64,000 nucleotides of DNA from UBA1231 sp045123185 (GTDB taxonomy: Bacteria > Bacillota_I > Bacilli_A > ML615J-28 > CAG-313). This document shows, one piece after another, positions 43,901 through 53,736 of this stretch (positions are counted from its first letter, which is position 1; each line of letters opens with the position of its first letter). Location: contig JBGVIL010000026.1 in assembly GCA_045123185.1 (NCBI GenBank), positions 200,105 through 264,104 on the forward strand, given 5' to 3'. The translations under genes were made by a program, and so were the position numbers. The notes beneath the pieces were generated by a model. It did not search any database. It was not told the origin of the DNA and worked only from the letters and a program-made list of their open reading frames with translations.

Positions 43901-46900
43901 ACTTGTAAATAATCATCAATATGAATTCAAAATGGAAGGTAAATTAGACTATAAAAATGATGGAACATCAACAAATGTTCGTAATTCATTTACTTTTGAT
44001 TTCTATATGGATGATGAAGCTCCAATTTTAAAAGATGTAGAATATACAAAAGAATATGATAAAACTTTGAAGAAAGATCGTTACTACATCACAATGACTG
44101 TATATGATAATCATTATGTACAATCAATTACACCAATTATTTTTACTTCTTCATCAAGTTATACTTTCTTAACTGATAATCCAATTCCTGTATATAGTGA
44201 ATTTGGTCAAGATAATAAAGTTAAATTTGAAATTACTGATTATTTAGATGATATATATACTGATTCAATTATTACTAATGGTTTAGCTTTCTCAATTGAT
44301 GACTATGCATTAAACTCAGATATATATATTTGTCAATTACCAGGAACTGAAGGAGAATTTAAATTTACTAAAGATGGTACAATGGAAGGAACTGATTTAA
44401 TCATTCTTTCAATGTACGAAAATGAAGCAATCGATTTAACAAAATATTTAGCAACAAAAGATGAAACTGTTGATGAATCTAAAGATTACTTAAAATATTT
44501 AACATGGACTTCATCAAATGAAGATGTTGTACAAGTTAAAGATGGTATTGTTAAAGGTTTAAAACCAGGACGTGCTACTATTACAGCTTTAGAAAATCTG
44601 TATGGTAACAAAGCAATTCTTATTTTGAATGTTAAAGAAAAAGTTGATGATCAACAATCGACTAATTCAGATACAATTAAAGCTGAAGACTTCAATAATG
44701 CAAAAATTGAAGAGATTCGATTTAGTTATTTTGATACAATCTTTGCGTATTCAAGAGCAGCACAAACAAGTGAAATTGGTTCTACTGGTTCAAGAATATA
44801 TGTATCAAGTCTACCAGGAGGTGTATCAATGTATCCTGGTGAACAAATTCAACTAGCATATGATTTAGATCCATGGTATGTTGAAGACAACTATAAATTA
44901 AAATTTACATCAAAAAATCCGAGTGTAGCAAAAGTTGATCCTGAAACAGGAGCAGTTACTGCACTTAAAAAAGGTACAACAACAATTGTACTTTCAGTTG
45001 AAGGTTCAAACTTAATGGCATCAATTAAAGTTACTGTTAAGAGTGAATTCGTTATTGAAAACAGAGTCCTAATCGCTTATAAAGGATTAGGTGGAGATGT
45101 TGTAATTCCAGATGACGAAGGTATTTTATATATCGGTAGTTATGCATTCTGTTTGTATGAAACAGATAATAGCATCGAGTTATCAGAAGAAGACTATGAT
45201 GCAAATAAAATTCCTGCAATGAATACAACAATTAAATCAGTTGTAATTCCTGAAGGAGTTGAAGAAATTCAGAAATTTGCTTTCTATAATTGTTTAGGAT
45301 TAGAAAAAGTTGAACTTCCTAGTTCAATGAAAATAATTCGTGAATATGCTTTCTGTGGTGATGAAGACTTACAAAGCATTAATCTTTCAAGAATAGAAAC
45401 AATTGGTAGAGAAGCATTTAAAGATTGTGTAAATCTTACACTAAATGAAAAAGATTTAACAAAAGCATATGCTCTTGGCGCAAAAGCATTTGAAGGATGT
45501 GAAAAACTTACATCTTTAGATTTAACAGCCTTAAGAAATGCTGGACAAGAAATATTTAAAAATTGTATTAATTTAGAATCTGTTATCTTAAACGAACGTA
45601 CAAAACTTTCATATGGTATGTTTGTAGGTAGTGGATTAAAAGAAGTTGATATTTACGAAAAAGTTTCAATTCCTGAATTCTGTTTTGCGTTATGCAAATC
45701 ATTAACAAAAGTTAATATTCATAACTCATTAGTAAGTATCGATAAAGGCGCATTCAGTGAATGTATTAGTCTTAATCAAATGAATATTTTAGGAAATGTT
45801 GATTATATTGGTGAACAAGTATTCTATGGTGATACTGCGTTAGAATCAATTAAACTTCCTAATAATAATGTTACACTTGGTGGTTATTGTTTCTTAGAAT
45901 GTACAAATTTAGAAACAATAGAATTCCAAGAAAATACATATATCGATAAAATTGAAGGTTCAATTTTTGAAGATACTAATTTAAAAACTTTCATAGTAAA
46001 TGATAATAACAGATATTATGAAACAAATAGTGATGGCTCACTACTAGTAAGTGATGATGAAACAACAATTATTTTTGGTGCTACAGGCAAAGATTTTGGT
46101 GATTTAGTAATTGATGCTAAATATCAAGAAATTGGTTCAGCCGCATTTAGTGGTGCTAAAATTAAATCATTAACTATTACAAATAATGAAACAATCATTC
46201 ATGATTTTGCGTTCGCAAATTGTGAAGAATTAGAAACAATTACTTTACCAACTGAAAGTGGTATAGAAATTAAACAACATGCATTTAATTATGCAAAAGG
46301 TTTAACTAAAGTTAATAATTTAGAATACGTAAAATTAGTTGGCGATTATGCTTTCGCAAACACTGGTTTACGTGAAGTAACAATTGGCAGTGATGCTACA
46401 TATGGTGAAGGTGCTTTCTTCAAATCATATTTAGAAACAGTAACAATTGGTAAAAATACAACATTTGGCTTAGGTGCATTCCAAGATTGTTTAAATCTTG
46501 TAACTGTTAATATGCCAACTGAAGGAAATGTTCATTTTGGTCGTGGATGCTTTGCGTATGACGACAAACTAAAAACAATCGACTTATCTAAAGTTGATAG
46601 TGTAATTGAACCAGAAACATTCTATGGATGTAAGAGTCTTTATTCAGTTAACCTAGCAAACGTTAAAGAAATAGGTGATTACGCATTCAGTGATTGTTCA
46701 GGTATTGTTACAATTGAAATGCCAGTTGTTGAAACAATTGGTATGGGTGCATTCTCAAGATATGAAACATATGGTGGTGCTCCACTTATTACATCAATTA
46801 CTCTTCCAGAAACTTTAAAAGAAATTGGTGATGGTGCATTCTTAGGATGTGAAAGATTAGAATCTGTTGTAATTCCTAATTCTGTTACAAAATGGGGAGA

Positions 46901-48473
46901 TTATGTATTCGCATATTGTCTACTATTAGAATCAGTGAAATTACCAGAAACTTTAACAACAGTAGGTTTATATTCTTTTGCAGGATGTGAATCACTAGAA
47001 AATATTAATTTAAATTATGTAACTGAAATAAAAGACTATGCCTTTACTTCATGTACATATTTAACTAGTATTAATATTGATAGTATCGTGACAATTGGCG
47101 AAGCTGCTTTTGCAGATACAGCTCTTATTGGAACATTTAATTTACATAACTTAGAATCAGTTGGAAAATATGCATTCCAAGGTTCAAAGATTAGTAGCTT
47201 TAATGCGACTAAATTAAAAACAATTGGTGAAGCTGCATTTCAAAATTGTGAAAAGTTACAAGAATTTATTTTCTCAGATCAACTTGAATCAATTGAAATA
47301 CTTGCATTTAATGGATGTAGTTCATTAAGTTCATTCTATGTATATGTTGACGGAGTAAAGAAAAACACAGCCACAATCAATGACTATGCTTTCTTAAATA
47401 ACGGTAATTTATATACATATATGTCAAATGGTAAAATTCAATTAACTGCTGTTCCACAAGCTGCAAACATTTTAGAATTAAATGTTTTAGAAGGAACTTC
47501 AAGAATTGATGTTTATGCTGGTAATGAAAATCCAAATGTTAATAAGATTATTTTACCAGATTCACTTGAGACAATTGGAAGCTATGCATTCTACGGATTC
47601 ACTAATTTAAAATCTGTTGAGTTCAAATCATTCCAAGCTCCTATTTTAGAATCGTTCTATAATCAAAATGCCGCTTTAGAAGAAACAGATCCAGGTTATG
47701 ATCTTCTACATAACCAATATGAACTATTTGGTTTAGAATTATATTATTATAACTTTGTTGATCTAGTAGGTAAAATTGAACCATTAGAAATGATTTTACC
47801 AGTTAATGATAATATTACTGGTTATGACTCATTAGTTTACTTAGCATACTTTGGTAGTGTTGAAGATGCTACAAAAGGTAACCATTTAGCGAAAGAAACT
47901 AATTTAATTACTTTTGTTGAACTTGCGAAAAAAATAAAAGAATTAGACCAAGTATTAATTCAACATGAAGATATGGTTAATGAAGCATTAACTGCTTTAA
48001 AAGCCATTAAGTTAGATTATTCACTATTTAATATTAGTGAAGAAGAATGGCATGTTTTAGTAGAAGCAGTTGAAACTGCTAAAGAAACTATTCAAGAAAT
48101 TAAAATTAAAAACTCTAAAAAACAAATTAAAGATGTTTATGAATTATTAAAAACTTTACCAACAAGTTATAATTCATCAATTGATTCTTTATTAATTGAA
48201 ATTACAAATAAATTAAATGAATTAACACTAGACGACAGAAGCGTATTAGATTTATCTAACTATAATAAACTTTATGAAGAATACGAAAAGTCAAATGTTG
48301 AAAATGAACAACCAAACGAACCAAATGTTCCACAAACTCCACAACAACCTGTGAACCCAGAACAACCTAAATCATATGTTTGGTTATATATTGTCATTGG
48401 TTCAGTCGTTTTACTTGGTACAGGAATTTTGGTTTACTTCCTAGTAATTAAAAAAAGAAAGGGAGGTAATTAA
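40953..48473 (+). CDS. giant subtilisin-like (S8) cell-surface protease with leucine-rich-repeat array
   Basis: 2506 residues. The signal peptide ends in a lipobox-like LCAC. Catalytic triad: Asp218 (ILDSGFD), His293 (NHGTHVAG), Ser619 (GTSMATP); a PA domain is inserted between His and Ser (~480-545), as in lactocepin and C5a peptidase. Then come Fn3-like/beta regions (~690-1165), two bacterial Ig-like domains of the Big_2 type (~1180-1230 and ~1285-1360), and about 30 BspA-type leucine-rich repeats (~1365-2230; AFxGCxxLxxI core). A helical segment (~2300-2460) is followed by a Pro/Glu-rich linker and a C-terminal membrane span (~2478-2500, IVIGSVVLLGTGILVYFLVI) with a basic tail. The protease is thus tethered to the membrane with its repeats reaching outwards. 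The start is GTG, ten bases after AAAGGAG. It should digest proteins for the Opp importer just upstream. Confidence 0.92.
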   Translation: MKNKLVMTFIFLIGLVTLCACSNVETDNSNINDINNPQKLNIFKSDLKLTQEQVLSQIKAEHLLENKGYLDDDELVVLVTLDTEALIDVYNNNYAESVNTVSEFAKTEMGKKQAKLINQEQTVLIDLLQEKNLIKRVEYQYSTIINAVAVKTTYANFLEINKMKEVKSTIISDTFNVPKAVDTDASAIVNDVDVYETGIYKSDCVDYTGKGTAVAILDSGFDCSHTVFQHDIDVEMITKSKVESILSQTRAATDYYRGNANLKVTDVYYNAKIPFAYDYADRDYDVFPYDSNHGTHVAGIIGGKDSEITGIAVDTQLVLMKVFPDLDDGGKTEDILAALEDAVLLGVDAINMSLGSSCGFAREEDDDKLNEVYDSINASGISLITAASNSYSSSFGGEQGNTNFVTNPDSGTVGSPSTYDAALSVASISGTKSKYLIANNSKVVFFTESSSINGKENDFFKGIYESLGKSLDETLTLEYVTVPGVGKEVNFLSLDVEGKIALIRRGDNTFEEKAKNAKAHGAIACIIYNNIEGDISMSMGKSDHIPTISISKELGTALAKKDKGTFTISYNNQAGPFMSDFSSWGPTPSLGIKPEITAHGGNIKSSVPGGGYDQLSGTSMATPNLCGIVVLIRQYLKEEYPDKTMKEISVMANQLLMSTAGIVLNQEGNPYSPRKQGAGLASLYNAVNTKAYITVDGIDRSKLELLDDPNKTGVYEMNFNLVNLSSESLSYVVSLVGMTETVSSSDEEHVAEKSQILDSNFTVTVEGGTLNNKTVVVEAGQTCKIKVVYTLSEDNKTMIENTFPYGMYVEGFVKLEDINTPNADNKNINLNIPFLAFYGDWSQAPIFDKTYYEVESEAHDASIDAEDKLKADYFATTPYGSYYYNYIIPLGTYLYDIDLSKYDPIPATEEHIAISNMLGTIDGLSSVYAGLLRNCKTMTFTITDKQTGEVVYEVTDYNAQKAYYNGMPFPYYEFLNQKSLKLGLVNNHQYEFKMEGKLDYKNDGTSTNVRNSFTFDFYMDDEAPILKDVEYTKEYDKTLKKDRYYITMTVYDNHYVQSITPIIFTSSSSYTFLTDNPIPVYSEFGQDNKVKFEITDYLDDIYTDSIITNGLAFSIDDYALNSDIYICQLPGTEGEFKFTKDGTMEGTDLIILSMYENEAIDLTKYLATKDETVDESKDYLKYLTWTSSNEDVVQVKDGIVKGLKPGRATITALENLYGNKAILILNVKEKVDDQQSTNSDTIKAEDFNNAKIEEIRFSYFDTIFAYSRAAQTSEIGSTGSRIYVSSLPGGVSMYPGEQIQLAYDLDPWYVEDNYKLKFTSKNPSVAKVDPETGAVTALKKGTTTIVLSVEGSNLMASIKVTVKSEFVIENRVLIAYKGLGGDVVIPDDEGILYIGSYAFCLYETDNSIELSEEDYDANKIPAMNTTIKSVVIPEGVEEIQKFAFYNCLGLEKVELPSSMKIIREYAFCGDEDLQSINLSRIETIGREAFKDCVNLTLNEKDLTKAYALGAKAFEGCEKLTSLDLTALRNAGQEIFKNCINLESVILNERTKLSYGMFVGSGLKEVDIYEKVSIPEFCFALCKSLTKVNIHNSLVSIDKGAFSECISLNQMNILGNVDYIGEQVFYGDTALESIKLPNNNVTLGGYCFLECTNLETIEFQENTYIDKIEGSIFEDTNLKTFIVNDNNRYYETNSDGSLLVSDDETTIIFGATGKDFGDLVIDAKYQEIGSAAFSGAKIKSLTITNNETIIHDFAFANCEELETITLPTESGIEIKQHAFNYAKGLTKVNNLEYVKLVGDYAFANTGLREVTIGSDATYGEGAFFKSYLETVTIGKNTTFGLGAFQDCLNLVTVNMPTEGNVHFGRGCFAYDDKLKTIDLSKVDSVIEPETFYGCKSLYSVNLANVKEIGDYAFSDCSGIVTIEMPVVETIGMGAFSRYETYGGAPLITSITLPETLKEIGDGAFLGCERLESVVIPNSVTKWGDYVFAYCLLLESVKLPETLTTVGLYSFAGCESLENINLNYVTEIKDYAFTSCTYLTSINIDSIVTIGEAAFADTALIGTFNLHNLESVGKYAFQGSKISSFNATKLKTIGEAAFQNCEKLQEFIFSDQLESIEILAFNGCSSLSSFYVYVDGVKKNTATINDYAFLNNGNLYTYMSNGKIQLTAVPQAANILELNVLEGTSRIDVYAGNENPNVNKIILPDSLETIGSYAFYGFTNLKSVEFKSFQAPILESFYNQNAALEETDPGYDLLHNQYELFGLELYYYNFVDLVGKIEPLEMILPVNDNITGYDSLVYLAYFGSVEDATKGNHLAKETNLITFVELAKKIKELDQVLIQHEDMVNEALTALKAIKLDYSLFNISEEEWHVLVEAVETAKETIQEIKIKNSKKQIKDVYELLKTLPTSYNSSIDSLLIEITNKLNELTLDDRSVLDLSNYNKLYEEYEKSNVENEQPNEPNVPQTPQQPVNPEQPKSYVWLYIVIGSVVLLGTGILVYFLVIKKRKGGN

Positions 48474-48474
48474 T

Positions 48475-50838
48475 ATGAAGAAATTTTTGACATTATTTGT
48501 AATGATATTAACTATTTTTACAATTGTTGGTTGTAATGATCCCAAACCAACTATTGAAACACTGGGAACACCACAAAATGTTGTGTTATCTGAAACAGGT
48601 GTTTTAAGCTGGGATCCTGTATCTAATGCAACATCATATGATGTTACAATTAATGGAAAAGTTACCAATGTAAAAACACCTTTTTATATCGTTACAGATT
48701 TAACAAAGGATTTTACATATAGTATAGTTGCGAAAGCTGAAGGATTTAATCCATCATCCGCTACTGAAGTTTTAACATACAAAGCTCCAACAATTACTCC
48801 ACCAAAGCCACCAGTAAACAATATTAAAATTGGTATTAGTGGTACATCCGAAGTTAGAAGTGGTAAATCAATTACATTAAAAGCTAATGTAACTGGTACA
48901 GAAAATGTTGAAGTAACCTGGGCAATAACTAAAGGTCAAGAATATGCTGTAATCGATGAAAATGGTGTTGTTTCAGCAATTGAACTTGCCCAAAATGATG
49001 GTGATAAACTAATTGAAGTTACTGCAACAAGCGTTGAAGATTCAACAGCTTATGCAAGTAAAATCTTAACAGTAGTTAATCGTCCAGAACTAACTCAAGC
49101 AATGATCGATGCAATAGCTAATGAAGTTTATCTTTCTTTTGAAGGATATCTAAATATTAGTTTATACCCGGTATTAGCATCAGAAAATGCAGCACCAGAA
49201 CAAACATATTCAACAGTAATTAAAACAGCAATGTGCACAAACGAAAACGGTGAAGATTACTGGTATGGTGAATATGAAAATGGTGATACATATACAACAA
49301 TGGGACTTTATTATAAAAACCATAATGGAATTACTTGTCAAGTTGGTTTAAGTTTAATGAATGTTGAACAATATGAACCACTACTTGATGATTATGGTAA
49401 TCCAATTAATTGGGATGAATATGGTTTATATAATAATTTTACAAACTTAAAAGTATCAGAATTTATGTTTAATAATGACACATGGCGTTGGGAATATGTT
49501 GGTAGTGATAGTGACTTAGATGATCGAATGATTGCATCTGCAAATCCATATGATTTTAAAACTAGAGGATTTAGTTTAATCATCGAAGAAGGTGAAATCA
49601 TGGGAATTTATGCTAAGAGTGATTATGACTACACAATTGTAGAACAATACAAAGCAATTCAAGAATTATATGTTGCGGTAAATTATGGAGAAAAAACAGT
49701 TGTAGTTCCAACTATTCCAACTTATACATATGATGAAGAAGTTCATGGTACTTTAAAAGAAGCATTAGAAAACATGAGCAATTTAGAAAATTATACTTTA
49801 ACTTATAAAGAAATCGTTGCTTCATATTTATCAACAGGATATACTGAAGCAGGATTTAAGGAATTAATTACTGAAAATGATTGTTACTTTGAACCTTTTG
49901 CGGTATCTTATAATATATATGGTGAAGAAGTACATACGCCAAAACCACTTGAAACATATGGTTATCATAAATTTTCAGATAATTTATATAATGCATATTT
50001 TAACACTGATACAGGATACAAAGCTTCAAGAGCTTTTGAATCATCGTTTGATAATGCAAAACCTTCATTCGCATTTGCACCTGAAATTTTCAGAAGTTAT
50101 TATGTAGATGAAGAAAATAATACAACTACTTATTATGTTGAAGAAATTATGAGCTATGTCGCAACTACTTTCTATTATGGTGTTGGAAATGATATTAACT
50201 TATATGGTATTTTTGCAACAACAGGTTATACATCAGAAACAAGTTCATTTACTCCATATGTTGTAGTTGATAATGAAACAAAATATATTACTGAAGCTGG
50301 TTTCTATTTCTATTTAGGTTCAATATATGGTGTTATCGAATTATACTATTCTGACTTTAATGAAACTAGCATGCCTAGTGATATTAATATTGAATTTGAA
50401 CAAAGAAATGTTCCAACTTCATGGAAAGAACTAACTATTCAAAAATCGTTAGTTGAAGGTGGAATTGAAGATGATGTAGAAGTAAACGCATTTGAATATT
50501 TAAAAGAATTCTATGAAGTTGAAAATACAGAAGAAGCTGAAAAAGAATTTGAAGAACTAATGCCATTCTTTGGTAATGTTTTAGGAGATTCTTATGGATT
50601 CGGTTTAACAACATTCCATATTACAAGTAAAAATGTATCTAAACAAGCAGTTGCATTCTATTATGATGTACCACTTGATTTAGATTATACGATTGATTCT
50701 TCATTAGAAGCTATTGAAGAATATCTTGTAGGGTTAGGATTTGTGGAAAATGGTGCTGGTGAATTCCATAAAGATGGAATTTGGGTAGCTCCAGTTGATT
50801 CTAGTTTAGATTTATTCATATATATTTGGAAAGATTAA
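48475..50838 (+). CDS. large lipoprotein with Fn3-like and Ig-like domains
   Basis: 787 residues, lipobox TIVGC. A Fn3-like domain at ~28-105 (LSETGVLSWDPVSNATSYDV) is followed by a Big_2-like Ig domain at ~117-200 (SGKSITLKANVTGTENVEVTW). The rest resembles the next gene product: LTQAMIDAIANEV starts a mixed alpha/beta module, and LKEALENMSNLENYTLTYKE opens a second one. No enzymatic motif is recognised. It starts one base after the protease stop, so it is translationally coupled. Likely a surface-binding partner of the protease. Confidence 0.75.
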   Translation: MKKFLTLFVMILTIFTIVGCNDPKPTIETLGTPQNVVLSETGVLSWDPVSNATSYDVTINGKVTNVKTPFYIVTDLTKDFTYSIVAKAEGFNPSSATEVLTYKAPTITPPKPPVNNIKIGISGTSEVRSGKSITLKANVTGTENVEVTWAITKGQEYAVIDENGVVSAIELAQNDGDKLIEVTATSVEDSTAYASKILTVVNRPELTQAMIDAIANEVYLSFEGYLNISLYPVLASENAAPEQTYSTVIKTAMCTNENGEDYWYGEYENGDTYTTMGLYYKNHNGITCQVGLSLMNVEQYEPLLDDYGNPINWDEYGLYNNFTNLKVSEFMFNNDTWRWEYVGSDSDLDDRMIASANPYDFKTRGFSLIIEEGEIMGIYAKSDYDYTIVEQYKAIQELYVAVNYGEKTVVVPTIPTYTYDEEVHGTLKEALENMSNLENYTLTYKEIVASYLSTGYTEAGFKELITENDCYFEPFAVSYNIYGEEVHTPKPLETYGYHKFSDNLYNAYFNTDTGYKASRAFESSFDNAKPSFAFAPEIFRSYYVDEENNTTTYYVEEIMSYVATTFYYGVGNDINLYGIFATTGYTSETSSFTPYVVVDNETKYITEAGFYFYLGSIYGVIELYYSDFNETSMPSDINIEFEQRNVPTSWKELTIQKSLVEGGIEDDVEVNAFEYLKEFYEVENTEEAEKEFEELMPFFGNVLGDSYGFGLTTFHITSKNVSKQAVAFYYDVPLDLDYTIDSSLEAIEEYLVGLGFVENGAGEFHKDGIWVAPVDSSLDLFIYIWKD

Positions 50839-50852
50839 TAAGGAGGAAACTT

Positions 50853-53708
50853 ATGAAAAACATTCTTAGTAAAATTTGTAGTTTAGTGCTTGTTTTATTT
50901 GTAACCTTCGCGGTTGTTGGATGTGATAAACCTGAGCCAACACCAGAACCAAAAGATGAAGTAACTTTCACTTTTGAAGCAGATAAAACAACATTAGTGC
51001 CAGGGGAATCTGTTAACTTAAGAGTTACAGTAACTGGTTTAGAAGATACAACATGTAATTTCATGGTATCTAATGATAAATTAGTTAAAGTTGAAAATAA
51101 CGTTTTAACAGTTATTGGTGATGTAGAAGCAGATACTGCAGTTACAGTTATTGCATATCCAAATGCTGATCCAAGTAAAAGTAAACAAATTATTTTCACA
51201 GTTCAAAAAGAAGTTGTAAAATCAGTTGAAATTACAACACAAAGAAATACAATTACATTTGGTGAAACAATTAAATTAAATGTAGCTACAAGTGGATTTA
51301 CAAATTCAGCTTATGCATGGGTTTATGACACTGAATTATTAACTATTACTGATAATGTATTATCAGTTGTAAAAGAAGTTTCAGTTGATACTAAAACAAC
51401 AATTAAAGCCGTATCAGTTGAAGACAATTCAGTATATGCTGAAAAAGAAATTACAATTAAAGCTCCAAGCTCTTTAGCAAGCATTCAAATTATTGCGGCT
51501 CAAGACACAATTTCTGAAGGCGAAACTATTATGGTTTCTGCATTAGTAGTTGGTTTAGCTGATCAAACATATACTTGGTCAGTTTCAGATCCATCTTTAA
51601 TTGAAATTAAAAATGGTTTCTTAACATTAATTGGTACAGTAAAAGTTGATAAGAACGTTACAATTACATGTACAGCTAATGGTGATGAAAGTGTATTCGC
51701 TTCTAAAACAATTACTATTAAAGCTCCAATTATTGAAGGACAAGTTGGTGAATTAACTCAAGAAATTTTAGCAGAAATCGCTAATCCATCTATTACAGTT
51801 AATGGTGTTGTTACAGATTATTATAATGACTTCAATAACTCATTTAATAATTCAACAAAAGCTTATGACTATGTAGTAATGATGTCTGAAGGTAGATGGT
51901 ATGGTGCATGGAATGTTAAAGGCGATACATCAAATATTATTGCTGATAACTATCGTAAAGGAACAGAAGATGGTATTCGTGACCAATATGGAAATTATGG
52001 ACATGCATTAGAAAGATTATATATTAACAAGAATAATGAAGTTTCTTCTAAATATATTAAAGACTATATGAGTATTCCAGCTGTTTGGGAAGCTCAACAT
52101 TTATGGAATCATTTAAGTAATTTAGATGTTACTAGATTTGTTCATGACGTTAATGAAAATGTATATGTGTATACATTAGACGTTAAATCAGAAGATGATT
52201 TATATTTAATGACTTATTTATCAGTTTCTTTAACTCCAATGTTATCAGATACATTAGCTCAACTAAAATTAACAATTGAAGATGGTCATATTACAAAATT
52301 AGTTGCTCAAACTGAAGTATTATATTATGGTTCTGAAACTCGTGAAGAAGCAGACGCAATGAGTTATACTGAAGTTGAAATGACATTTGAAAATATTGGT
52401 TCAACTGTTGTTCCTGAACCATCTCCATATACAGCTCCTGAAAATGCTGAACTTTTAGAAGCTGCAATCAAAAAAATGCAAAAATTAACTAACTATACTT
52501 ATAGCGCAAAAGACACAACAACTTATGCTCCTTCAGGTGATGCTGGTGATTATGAAATGGATACACTAAGCTCATCATTAGGAACTGGTACTGGTACTGT
52601 TATGAGTTTAAGCGCAAACGCTGCTAAATTAAGTTCAACAAGTAAAATTAGAGACTATACTTCGGCTGTTGGTACAGTTGGTGAAGTTGGTCGTATTACA
52701 AGCGACGCAATCTTACTCGAAAAAACTGGAAAATATAGTTATTCACTTGATGATAAACTATACTATACAAACTATACTGGATTCAAACAAAACGAAGACG
52801 GTACATATGATGAATTCAAATATAGTTCTGATGTAGATGCATTCATCGGAACAAGAAAAGTCTCAGGTGAAATCCTTGATTTATTACCAAACTTTGATTT
52901 CTCTGCTTATGTGTTTGAATATGAAGGAACTAAAAATGGTAATCACATCTTTACATTAAGAGAAGGTGATATTACTAGAGATCTTGCAATGGAAGTTTCA
53001 ATGCACTCATATTCAAAAGATGCTGAACAATCAACAAGCTGTACATTAACAATTGTTGTTAGTCCAGAAGGATATATCGTAGAAACTAAATATGCTTATA
53101 ATTTAACTGATGTTTATTATGGTATTATTGACACTAAATATTCTAATTTTGAAACTACAGAATTACCTGAATATACATTTAATGGATACGTTCCAAGAGA
53201 ATGGAAAACATCTTGGTCTCAATATGATATTAAGTATTATTCTCCAACTCACTCTTCACGTGATCCATATGTAGAAGCTTCTACTCAAGAAGTATTCGAT
53301 AAATTATTCGGAACAGGTGCTGCAGATATTCCAACACCTGATGTATTCTTAGCAATCTTTGGTGACTTATTATATGGTCCATTCTTTGATTATAAAGAAT
53401 CAGGAGTAGATGCAGAAGGTAATACAACTTATATTGACTATGTAAGTATTAATACTCAAAGTAGTGAATATGATGAAAACTCAAGAATTACAAATTATGA
53501 AGAATTAATGAATGAATTAATCACAGCTTTACAAGAACTTGGTTATACATTAGATGAATCTAATACAGACACAAGTGGTGGTGAAACTGGATTAAGAGAT
53601 CGTTATGTATGCTTATACAAAGGTAATGTTGAAATTGTAATTACTAATAATCATACTAAACACTTATCTATTTATTTCTATCAATTAGGCGATTGGATTT
53701 TAAAATAG
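50853..53708 (+). CDS. large lipoprotein with three Ig-like domains, paralogue of the preceding gene
   Basis: 951 residues, lipobox AVVGC. ATG 50853 is chosen because AAGGAGG lies six bases upstream; an in-frame ATG 27 bases earlier falls inside the previous gene. Three Big-type Ig domains of ~80-90 residues (~30-120, ~125-210, ~215-305) share the pattern GETI-L-V---G----YTWSVSD. Then the same two modules as in the preceding gene: LTQEILAEIANPSI and LEAAIKKMQKLTNYTYSAKD. Between them is FENIGSTVVPEP, the signature of the lipoproteins at 762 and 17918. Function unknown. Confidence 0.75.
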   Translation: MKNILSKICSLVLVLFVTFAVVGCDKPEPTPEPKDEVTFTFEADKTTLVPGESVNLRVTVTGLEDTTCNFMVSNDKLVKVENNVLTVIGDVEADTAVTVIAYPNADPSKSKQIIFTVQKEVVKSVEITTQRNTITFGETIKLNVATSGFTNSAYAWVYDTELLTITDNVLSVVKEVSVDTKTTIKAVSVEDNSVYAEKEITIKAPSSLASIQIIAAQDTISEGETIMVSALVVGLADQTYTWSVSDPSLIEIKNGFLTLIGTVKVDKNVTITCTANGDESVFASKTITIKAPIIEGQVGELTQEILAEIANPSITVNGVVTDYYNDFNNSFNNSTKAYDYVVMMSEGRWYGAWNVKGDTSNIIADNYRKGTEDGIRDQYGNYGHALERLYINKNNEVSSKYIKDYMSIPAVWEAQHLWNHLSNLDVTRFVHDVNENVYVYTLDVKSEDDLYLMTYLSVSLTPMLSDTLAQLKLTIEDGHITKLVAQTEVLYYGSETREEADAMSYTEVEMTFENIGSTVVPEPSPYTAPENAELLEAAIKKMQKLTNYTYSAKDTTTYAPSGDAGDYEMDTLSSSLGTGTGTVMSLSANAAKLSSTSKIRDYTSAVGTVGEVGRITSDAILLEKTGKYSYSLDDKLYYTNYTGFKQNEDGTYDEFKYSSDVDAFIGTRKVSGEILDLLPNFDFSAYVFEYEGTKNGNHIFTLREGDITRDLAMEVSMHSYSKDAEQSTSCTLTIVVSPEGYIVETKYAYNLTDVYYGIIDTKYSNFETTELPEYTFNGYVPREWKTSWSQYDIKYYSPTHSSRDPYVEASTQEVFDKLFGTGAADIPTPDVFLAIFGDLLYGPFFDYKESGVDAEGNTTYIDYVSINTQSSEYDENSRITNYEELMNELITALQELGYTLDESNTDTSGGETGLRDRYVCLYKGNVEIVITNNHTKHLSIYFYQLGDWILK

Positions 53709-53736
53709 TAAAGTTTAATAAGGATGGCAAAGTATT

